Shown here: piece after piece, positions 1 through 5,384 of the stretch
Layout of the letters: every line of letters begins with the position of its first letter
Numbering within the stretch: the stretch's first letter is position 1
Assembly (NCBI GenBank): GCA_045806665.1
Contig: JBJMIW010000281.1
Location: 1 to 11,076, forward strand
Reading direction: 5' to 3'
Length of the DNA stretch: 11,076 nucleotides
DNA from: Actinoallomurus sp045806665
Lineage (GTDB): Bacteria > Actinomycetota > Actinomycetes > Streptosporangiales > Streptosporangiaceae
Made by a program: the position numbers and the translations under genes
The notes under the pieces: model-generated
What the model saw: only the letters and a program-made list of their open reading frames with translations
The model's database searches: none
Told to the model about the DNA's origin: nothing

Positions 1-71
1 CGGATGAGCGCTTCGTCTTCAGCGATCAGGACCCGGCGCGGGGTGGCGGCGTCGGTCGTGGGGCCTGTCAT
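1..71 (-). CDS. PdtaR-like ANTAR response regulator, N-terminal fragment
   Basis: Only the first 23 codons lie in the window; the gene runs off the left edge. Reading on the minus strand from the ATG at 71, the protein begins MTGPTTDAATPRRV and continues LIAEDEALIR. This is the first beta strand and acidic pocket (the E-D pair) of a CheY-like receiver domain. The AEDEALIR wording is typical of PdtaR/Rv1626-type regulators, which end in an RNA-binding ANTAR domain and act by transcription antitermination after phosphorylation by a histidine kinase. Proximity to pyk fits the gene order known in actinomycetes. The ANTAR domain itself is not visible, so the subfamily is inferred. No strong ribosome site is seen before the ATG. 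Confidence 0.75.
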   Translation of the reverse strand, partial: MTGPTTDAATPRRVLIAEDEALI

Positions 72-117
72 GACGGATATTGTCTCGTGGGCGGCTACGA
101 CCAGCGACGTCGGGGCT

Positions 118-145
118 CATCTAAGCTGGCTGCCGAGCACAGCAA
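118..145 (-). promoter_or_regulatory. possible promoter of the response regulator
   Basis: On the minus strand TTGCTG (140-145) and TAGATG (118-123) are separated by 16 bases and lie about 50 bases before the ATG at 71. They resemble a sigma70-type -35/-10 pair (TTGACA/TATAAT) with three to four matches each. The match is modest and unsupported by other data. Confidence 0.25.
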
Positions 146-146
146 G

Positions 147-223
147 GCCCTCGTATCCCAACTGGCAGAGGAAACGGACTCAAAACCCGTACAGTGTGGG
201 TTCGAATCCCACCCGGGGCACCA
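147..223 (+). tRNA. tRNA-Leu(CAA)-like, with a short (class I) variable loop
   Basis: A full cloverleaf can be folded and CCA is encoded (221-223). The acceptor stem is 147-153 with 213-219, discriminator A220. The D arm has a three-pair stem and GG in its loop. The anticodon stem is 174-178/186-190 with loop CTCAAAA, giving anticodon CAA at 181-183 (reads UUG, Leu). The T arm is GTGGG-TTCGAAT-CCCAC (196-212). Two stem mismatches are present: C152-C214 in the acceptor and A178-C186 closing the anticodon loop. The variable loop is only ACAGT (191-195), whereas bacterial tRNA-Leu normally has a long class II arm. Identity by anticodon is clear, but charging by LeuRS and function are uncertain; a decaying or specialised tRNA is possible. 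Confidence 0.8.
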
Positions 224-227
224 AAGG

Positions 228-257
228 AAACCGCCGTCCATTACGGACGGCGGTTTT
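228..257 (+). terminator. intrinsic terminator after the tRNA
   Basis: A perfect nine-pair GC-rich stem, CCGCCGTCC (231-239) with GGACGGCGG (245-253), encloses a five-base loop and is flanked by AAA and TTTT. It starts five bases after the tRNA CCA, so it ends the tRNA transcript before the homing-endonuclease-like gene. Confidence 0.85.
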
Positions 258-285
258 GTCGTAGCCGAGTGCGACACTGCGGCAC

Positions 286-1047
286 ATGTACGACAGACAG
301 ATCGTTGATCAAGCGCTCGCCCTATCCCGGCAAGGGTTCTCAGACCGCAAGGTGGCCGAAATGTGCGGCGTCTCCGTGGGCGCCGTCCGCCACTGGAAGT
401 ACGGCAACCGACGCGCCTACCCACTCGTCGACCCGACTAATACGTGCCCACGATGCAGTGATCGCCCACTCGATCTTCGAGCCTATTCATACTTACTAGG
501 TCTATACCTCGGAGACGGACACATCGCCCATCACCGCCGACAGGTGCTTCGTCTGGGCATCGCTTGTTGCGACGACTGGCCAGGGCTAATAGACGCGGCC
601 GCCGAGGCGATGGCCGCCGTGATGCCCAATTCCTCGGTGGGTCGCCTCCGGCGGACGGGATGCACCGTGGTCAACAGTTACTCAAAGCACTGGGCGTGTC
701 TCTTCCCCCAACATGGTCCGGGCATGAAGCACACCCGGAAGATCGAACTGGAGTCGTGGCAGGAGGAGATAGTCGCGAAGTTTACCGAGGAGTTCGTTCG
801 TGGGCTGATCCATTCCGACGGATGCCGTTCGATCAACCGCGTACGGCGACCGCTCGAGGACGGCGATCGATGGTACGCGTACCCGCGCTATTTCTTCGTC
901 AACGAGTCGGCCGACATCTGCGGGCTCTTCACGGATGCGCTCGATCGGCTGGGGATCGCGTGGAAGCAGTCCAATCGGAAGACGATCTCGGTGGCGCGGA
1001 GGGAGGCCGTGGCGCGGCTGGATGAGTTCGTGGGGCCGAAGTACTGA
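286..1047 (+). CDS. HTH-LAGLIDADG homing endonuclease-like protein
   Basis: The 253-residue product has an N-terminal helix-turn-helix (about residues 10-38, with GFSDRKVAEMCGVSVGAVRHW), a CPRC pair at 54-57, and two LAGLIDADG-type helices: YLLGLYLGDG (69-78) and FVRGLIHSDG (170-179). Each ends in the acidic residue (D77, D178) used for metal-dependent cleavage. Two such helices in one chain indicate a monomeric LAGLIDADG enzyme, here free-standing with no intron or intein around it. It lies 62 bases after a tRNA. Codon use is less GC-biased around motif 1 and includes the rare Leu codon TTA at 493-495, a sign of transfer. No clear ribosome site precedes the ATG. It may be an active nuclease or a domesticated DNA-binding regulator; both acidic residues are kept. 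Confidence 0.8.
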   Translation: MYDRQIVDQALALSRQGFSDRKVAEMCGVSVGAVRHWKYGNRRAYPLVDPTNTCPRCSDRPLDLRAYSYLLGLYLGDGHIAHHRRQVLRLGIACCDDWPGLIDAAAEAMAAVMPNSSVGRLRRTGCTVVNSYSKHWACLFPQHGPGMKHTRKIELESWQEEIVAKFTEEFVRGLIHSDGCRSINRVRRPLEDGDRWYAYPRYFFVNESADICGLFTDALDRLGIAWKQSNRKTISVARREAVARLDEFVGPKY

Positions 1048-1233
1048 TCAGGTCCCGTGGCGGATCATGAACTCCCTCTGGGCGTCCGGGGCGGTGAGGA
1101 TCGAGCCGGGGACGGCCGGGTCGCGGTGTTCGGCCTGGAGATCCTCGGGGCGGGGGCGTGCGGGAAGCGAGCGCCAGCGGGCGGGACGGCGCGGCCGGGC
1201 GTCCTGCGAGGGGGTGTGCCGATCTTCGCTCAT
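1048..1233 (-). CDS. conserved-looking small protein, function unknown
   Basis: A 61-residue, Arg/Pro-rich reading frame starts MSEDRHTPSQ and ends with an ordered-looking stretch, SILTAPDAQREFMIRHGT. There is no signal peptide or membrane segment. The reading frame lies between pyk and the regulator on the same strand. A GGGAG lies immediately before the ATG, too close to be ideal. The stop codon (1048-1050) is directly adjacent to the stop of the convergent homing-endonuclease-like gene, with no intervening base. I do not recognise the family. Its coding status rests on the natural-looking C-terminus and on filling the gap after pyk in the same direction. Confidence 0.6.
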   Translation of the reverse strand: MSEDRHTPSQDARPRRPARWRSLPARPRPEDLQAEHRDPAVPGSILTAPDAQREFMIRHGT

Positions 1234-1313
1234 GCTCCCAGCATGCCATGCACCGTGGCGCGTACCAAGGCTCGGTCGGCCGTTACCGTACGGCGTGCCG
1301 GTGTCACCCCGGT

Positions 1314-1355
1314 GAGTGCGGGCCGTCCCCTTTAGCGGGCGGTGGCCCCGCACTC
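1314..1355 (-). terminator. hairpin after pyk, probable terminator
   Basis: GAGTGCGGG (1314-1322) and CCCGCACTC (1347-1355) form a nine-pair stem, extendable by two pairs past a bulge, starting 17 bases after the pyk stop. There is no T tract, as is common for actinomycete hairpin terminators. Confidence 0.4.
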
Positions 1356-1372
1356 GACCGCGATGGATCCGG

Positions 1373-2809
1373 TCAGGACGCCGGCGGCATGGCGATGGCG
1401 TCGCCGAGGCGGTGGACGCGCAGCGCGTTGGTGGAGCCGGGGATGCCGGGGGGCGAGCCGGCGACGATGACGACCCGGTCGCCCTTCTGGAGGCGGCCGA
1501 TCTCGAGGAGGGCGGCTTCGACCTGGCGGACCATCTCGTCGGTGTGGAAGACCTCGGGGACGATGAAGGTCTCGACGCCCCAGACGAGGGCCAGCTGGCT
1601 GCGGGTCTCGGGACGGGCGGTGAAGGCCAGGAGCGGGATCGGCGAGCGGTAGCGGGACAGGCGGCGCGCGGTCTCACCGGTCATGGTGAAGGCGACGAGG
1701 GCCTTGGCTCCGACGGTGGCGCCGACCTCGGCCGCGGCGCGGGCGATGGCGCCGCCAACGGTCTCGGGGACGCGGTCGAGAGAGTGGGTGGCACGCAGGG
1801 TGTGCTCTTCGGCGGCGCAGACGATGCGGCCCATGGTCTGGACGGACTCGATGGGATAGTCGCCGACGCTGGTCTCGCCGGAGAGCATGACGGCGTCCGC
1901 GCCTTCGAAGACGGCGTTGGCGACGTCGGAGGTCTCGGGGCGGGTGGGCCGGGGCACGGTGATCATGGATTCGAGCATCTGCGTCGCGACGATGACCGGG
2001 CGGGCCTTCTCGCGGGTGAGCTCGATGGCGCGTTTCTGGACGATGGGGACCTGCTCGAGCGGGAGCTCGACGCCGAGGTCGCCGCGGGCGACCATGATGC
2101 CGTCGAAGGCTTCGACGATCTCTTCGAGGCGGTCGACGGCCTGCGGCTTCTCGATCTTGGCGAGGAGGGGGACGGTGCGTCCTTCCTCCTCCATGATGCG
2201 GCGGGCGACCGTGGCGTCGTCGGGATTGCGCACGAAGGACAGGGCGACCATGTCCGCGCCGAGGCGGAGGGCGAAGCGCAGGTCGTCCTCGTCCTTCTCG
2301 GTGAGGGCGGGGACGCTGACGGCGACACCGGGGAGGTTGAGGCCCTTGTGGTCGGAGACCATGCCGCCGACGAGGACGCGAGTGCGGACGCGGGGGCCGT
2401 CGACGGCGGTGACGGTGAGGACGACGCGGCCGTCGTCGATGAGGATCGAATCACCGGGGGCGACGTCACCGGGGAGGCCGCCGTAGGTGGTGGAGACCTG
2501 GGTACGGTCGCCGGGGACGTCCTCGGTGGTGACGGTGAACTCGTCGCCCAGGGTGAGGCGGACCGGACCGTCGGCGAACCGGCCGAGCCGGATCTTGGGC
2601 CCCTGGAGGTCCGCGAGGATGCCGACGCCTCGGCCGGTGGCGTTGGAGGCCTCCCGGAGGTACCCGTAGACCTCTTCGTGCTGCTGCTGCGTGCCGTGGC
2701 TCATGTTGAGCCGGGCGACGTCGATCCCGGCCTCCACGAGGGCGTGGATGCGCTCCCGGCTGGAACAGGCGGGACCTATGGTGCTGACGATCTTTGCTCG
2801 GCGACTCAC
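1373..2809 (-). CDS. pyk: pyruvate kinase
   Basis: Catalyses phosphoenolpyruvate + ADP to pyruvate + ATP, the last step of glycolysis, in the cytosol. The 478-residue protein has the usual bacterial length and order: barrel start MSRRAKIVSTIGPA, lid (B) domain at about 75-165, catalytic LAKIEKPQ (K218, metal ligand E220), IMVARGDLG (metal ligand D244), PRPTR and DVANAVFEGADAVMLSGET, then the allosteric C domain. The segment DLQGPKIRL (67-75) carries Leu, Gln, Lys and Leu at the four positions that mark potassium-independent pyruvate kinases, where K replaces the usual Glu of KGPEIRT. The start is GTG at 2809, with AGGG seven bases upstream. A DasR-like site and a leader hairpin precede it. 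Confidence 0.97.
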   Translation of the reverse strand: MSRRAKIVSTIGPACSSRERIHALVEAGIDVARLNMSHGTQQQHEEVYGYLREASNATGRGVGILADLQGPKIRLGRFADGPVRLTLGDEFTVTTEDVPGDRTQVSTTYGGLPGDVAPGDSILIDDGRVVLTVTAVDGPRVRTRVLVGGMVSDHKGLNLPGVAVSVPALTEKDEDDLRFALRLGADMVALSFVRNPDDATVARRIMEEEGRTVPLLAKIEKPQAVDRLEEIVEAFDGIMVARGDLGVELPLEQVPIVQKRAIELTREKARPVIVATQMLESMITVPRPTRPETSDVANAVFEGADAVMLSGETSVGDYPIESVQTMGRIVCAAEEHTLRATHSLDRVPETVGGAIARAAAEVGATVGAKALVAFTMTGETARRLSRYRSPIPLLAFTARPETRSQLALVWGVETFIVPEVFHTDEMVRQVEAALLEIGRLQKGDRVVIVAGSPPGIPGSTNALRVHRLGDAIAMPPAS

Positions 2810-2828
2810 GCTACAACCCTAGGTAGTT

Positions 2829-2870
2829 ACTGGGCAGTACGCGTATTCATGCAGGTCGGCGTTGCCCAGT
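2829..2870 (-). promoter_or_regulatory. hairpin in the pyk 5' leader
   Basis: ACTGGGCA (2829-2836) and TGCCCAGT (2863-2870) form a perfect eight-pair inverted repeat. Inside it a further four pairs (2839-2842 with 2859-2862) stack after a two-base bulge. It lies between the DasR-like palindrome and the pyk GTG, ending 19 bases before the start. It could be an mRNA leader structure or a DNA operator; no T tract follows. Confidence 0.4.
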
Positions 2871-2878
2871 GTTCTCGT

Positions 2879-2894
2879 ATTGGTCTAGACCGAA
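2879..2894 (-). promoter_or_regulatory. DasR/NagR-like operator (dre) upstream of pyk
   Basis: The sequence ATTGGTCTAGACCGAA contains the exact ten-base palindrome GGTCTAGACC (2882-2891). It matches 12 of 16 positions of the published DasR-responsive element ACTGGTCTAGACCACT. DasR is the GntR-family repressor that responds to glucosamine-6-phosphate and controls N-acetylglucosamine use. The site is 70-85 bases before the pyk start, a promoter-proximal position. It runs into a tandem repeat GACCGAAAG (2888-2896, 2897-2905) and another half-site TGGTC at 2906-2910. The left half matches well; the right flank is poor. Confidence 0.55.
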
Positions 2895-2994
2895 AGGACC
2901 GAAAGTGGTCCCTGGGTCCAGAAGTGAGGGTATGCCGGGATGCGGGGAACGACAGCCCGATCCGGAAGGTCGGAGCGGCGCGGATGTCGGCGCG

Positions 2995-3023
2995 GGCGGC
3001 CGGCGCGCCGTACGCCGGCCGCC
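2995..3023 (-). terminator. strong hairpin after the DJ-1/PfpI gene
   Basis: GGCGGCCGGCG (2995-3005) pairs perfectly with CGCCGGCCGCC (3013-3023) around a seven-base loop. It starts 25 bases beyond the stop of the DJ-1/PfpI gene. No T tract is present, so termination is inferred from position and stability. Confidence 0.45.
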
Positions 3024-3048
3024 GTCTCCGCAGGTCGCCGAACCGGGG

Positions 3049-3603
3049 TCACACCGCGAACGTCTCGACCAGCTCCTGGCAGAAGGCCTTCAGGTCGTCG
3101 GGCTTGCGGCTGGTCACCAGCGTGTTCGAACCGGCGGTGCAGCGCGTGACCTCCTGGTCGACCCAGGTGCCGCCGGCGTTGCGGATGTCGGTCCGAAGGC
3201 TGGGCCAGGACGTCAGCGTGCGGCCGCGTACGACACCCGCCTCGACGAGGGTCCACGGGGCGTGGCAGATGGCCGCGACCGGCTTGGCGTTCTCGAAGAA
3301 CCCCTTGGCGAAGGCGACGACCTTCGGCTGAGTGCGCAGGAAGTCCGGGTTGGCGACGCCGCCGGGAAGGACGAGCGCGTCGAAGTCGTCGACCGACACC
3401 TCGTCGACGGTGGCGTCGACCGGGAAGGTGTCCGCCTTCTCCAGGTGGTTGCGCGCCTGGACCTGGCCGCTGCTCGTCGAGATCAGACGCGGGGTGCCGC
3501 CCGCCTGCTCGACCGCCTTCCAGGGCTCGGTGAGCTCGACCTGTTCGATCCCGTCGGTGGCGACGAGGAAGGCGACGGTCTTGCCCTGCAGGTTGGTGCT
3601 CAT
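3049..3603 (-). CDS. DJ-1/PfpI-family protein (type 1 glutamine amidotransferase-like)
   Basis: The 184-residue protein has the PfpI fold throughout: GKTVAFLVATDGIEQVEL at the N-terminus with the conserved acidic residue E20, the strand-turn ALVLPGGVANPD (76-87), the nucleophile elbow AAICHAPW with Cys113-His114, and the C-terminal SRKPDDL motif. Relatives are stress-induced and have been described as intracellular peptidases, chaperones, glyoxalases or protein deglycases; the exact activity is unsettled for the family. It is cytosolic, with no signal peptide. The ATG at 3603 is chosen because GGAGAGG lies nine bases upstream and homology starts there; an in-frame ATG 42 bases earlier lacks support. 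It is transcribed alone, divergent from the phospholipase gene. Confidence 0.9.
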   Translation of the reverse strand: MSTNLQGKTVAFLVATDGIEQVELTEPWKAVEQAGGTPRLISTSSGQVQARNHLEKADTFPVDATVDEVSVDDFDALVLPGGVANPDFLRTQPKVVAFAKGFFENAKPVAAICHAPWTLVEAGVVRGRTLTSWPSLRTDIRNAGGTWVDQEVTRCTAGSNTLVTSRKPDDLKAFCQELVETFAV

Positions 3604-3928
3604 GGGTCGGTACCTCTCCGGTGAAGCGTTCTGGTCGTTCCTCAAGGGCCCTGCCCCTGATTGGGAGCGATATTCACGTTCCGCCGTGACGCCGCCAACA
3701 GAGCACCCCCTCAGCCCCGGCTCGACGCCGCGCCCGTACGTGGCGACCCGCCGGAACTGCCTACTAAGGCACCTGACAGCAACGGTGACAGGGGTCTAAA
3801 TCCGGCTTTTCTCGCCGTTCATGACCGTCACTGGGGTGTCGCTCATCTGTTCGCGTTGCACCCGGCCCCGTACATGAGTCATTTTCTATAGGTGATTCCG
3901 TGGTCCTCGTTCAACGGGAGCGTGACAG
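3604..3928. other. divergent intergenic region without a supported gene
   Basis: These 325 bases separate two divergent genes and must carry both promoters. For the DJ-1/PfpI gene, TTGGCG and GAATAT on the minus strand (about 3668-3697) are 17 bases apart and could be a promoter. On the plus strand an A/T-rich stretch with the palindrome ATGAGTCAT and TCTATAGG (3874-3892) lies shortly before the phospholipase ribosome site. The short open frames here have no recognisable content. Confidence 0.4.
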
Positions 3929-5359
3929 ATGCCGGAAATGAGCCGTCGCCGCTTGTTCGGTTCGGCGGGAGCGATGGCCGCGGCGGCGTTCGCCGCGGAG
4001 TTCCTGCCACCGAATGTACGACGGGCGATGGCGCATGCGCCGTCCCCGGGAAAGGCGCGGCTCGCCGACATCAAGCACGTCGTCATTCTCATGCAGGAGA
4101 ATCGGTCTTTCGACCATTATTTCGGGACTCTCCCCGGAGTGCGCGGCTTCTCGGACCCGGCGGCGCTCCAGCTCGACACCGGCCGGTCGGTGTTCCACCA
4201 GCCGGACCCGGCCAACCCGGCGGGCTACCTCCTGCCGTTCCACCTGGACACGCGGCTGACGAATGCGCAGGCGATCCCGTCCACCAACCATTCCTGGAAA
4301 GTGCAGCATCAGGCGTTGAACGGCGGGCGGATGGACACCTGGGTGTCGGCGCACCGGGTGACCGACGGGGAGAACGGCCCGTACGTCATGGGCTATCACA
4401 CCCGCGCCGATATCCCGTTCCACTTCGCCCTGGCCGAGTCGTTCACCATCTGCGACAACTATTTCTGCTCGGTGCTGGGGCCGACCTGGCCGAATCGGCT
4501 CTTCCTGATGAGCGGAACGATCGATCCGGGCGGCACTCAGGGCGGGCCGGTGATCAGCAACCGGTATCCCGCTCCGTACTCATGGAAGACCTACCCCGAG
4601 GCGCTGACCGAGGCGGGGATCGAATGGCGGGTCTACCAGGAGGTCGACAATTACGGATGCAACGTACTGGAATACTTCGAGCCCTTCCAGAGCGCCCCGA
4701 CCGACTCGCCCCTCTTCCGCAATGGCCTGCGTACGTACCCGGCGGGACAGTTCGAGTACGACGCGGCCCACGACCGGCTGCCGACCGTCTCGTGGATCAT
4801 CCCGACGAGCTACCAGTCGGAGCATCCGGACTACACCCCGGCGGCGGGCGCCGACTACGTGGCCGCCAAGATCGACGCGATCGCGGCCAACCCGAAGGTG
4901 TGGTCTAAGACGCTGTTCATCCTGAACTACGACGAGAACGACGGGCTGTTCGACCACGTCCCTCCCCCGGTTCCTCCGGCGGGCACTCCCGACGAGTTCG
5001 TGCAGGGCCTGCCGATCGGGGGCGGCTTCCGCGTCCCGTGCATCCTCGTCTCGCCCTGGACGCAGGGCGGCTGGGTCGCCCGGGAGCCGTTCGACCACAC
5101 CTCGACGCTCCGGCTGCTGGAGCGGCTGACGGGGGTCCGGGTGCCGAACCTCAGCGCCTGGCGCCGCCGGGCGTTCGGCGACCTGACGTCCGCGCTCGGA
5201 ATGGCGGTCCCCGGCCGGCCACCGCGCCTGCCGCCGACGAAGAAGGAGCTGGCGCAGGCGGTGGAGGCGGTCGAGCGGCTGCCGGCGCCGCAGTTCCCCG
5301 GAGCCGAGCAGACCCCGCCCCGGCAGGAGAAAGGGCCCCGGCCTCGGCCCCGCGGCTGA
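3929..5359 (+). CDS. Tat-exported phospholipase C-type phosphoesterase
   Basis: Predicted to hydrolyse phosphatidylcholine-like phospholipids or other phosphate esters outside the cell. The 476-residue protein starts with a twin-arginine signal (MSRRRLF, then an Ala-rich stretch, cleavage probably near AMA-HA at 35). It carries the phosphoesterase family (PF04185) motifs: QENRSFDHYFG (56-66) with the E-N metal pair, ICDNYFCSVLGPTWPNR (174-190), LNYDENDGLFDHV (332-344) and FDHTSTLRLLE (388-398). It lacks the extra C-terminal repeats of the roughly 700-residue PlcH-type enzymes and ends in a Pro/Arg-rich tail. GGGAG sits about eight bases before the ATG. An in-frame ATG three codons on is possible. 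The propeller gene follows after 25 bases, so the two are probably co-transcribed. Phospholipase versus acid-phosphatase specificity cannot be told from motifs. Confidence 0.9.
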   Translation: MPEMSRRRLFGSAGAMAAAAFAAEFLPPNVRRAMAHAPSPGKARLADIKHVVILMQENRSFDHYFGTLPGVRGFSDPAALQLDTGRSVFHQPDPANPAGYLLPFHLDTRLTNAQAIPSTNHSWKVQHQALNGGRMDTWVSAHRVTDGENGPYVMGYHTRADIPFHFALAESFTICDNYFCSVLGPTWPNRLFLMSGTIDPGGTQGGPVISNRYPAPYSWKTYPEALTEAGIEWRVYQEVDNYGCNVLEYFEPFQSAPTDSPLFRNGLRTYPAGQFEYDAAHDRLPTVSWIIPTSYQSEHPDYTPAAGADYVAAKIDAIAANPKVWSKTLFILNYDENDGLFDHVPPPVPPAGTPDEFVQGLPIGGGFRVPCILVSPWTQGGWVAREPFDHTSTLRLLERLTGVRVPNLSAWRRRAFGDLTSALGMAVPGRPPRLPPTKKELAQAVEAVERLPAPQFPGAEQTPPRQEKGPRPRPRG

Positions 5360-5384
5360 GCCGGCGGACCGGAAGGGATCCGAC

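Noticed and set aside
1316..3331. A 671-codon open frame on the plus strand opposite pyk
   Set aside because: Its product is Asp/Gly/Ala/Glu-rich with no motif, and it is the mirror of pyk, whose identity is certain. It is a typical high-GC antisense artefact.
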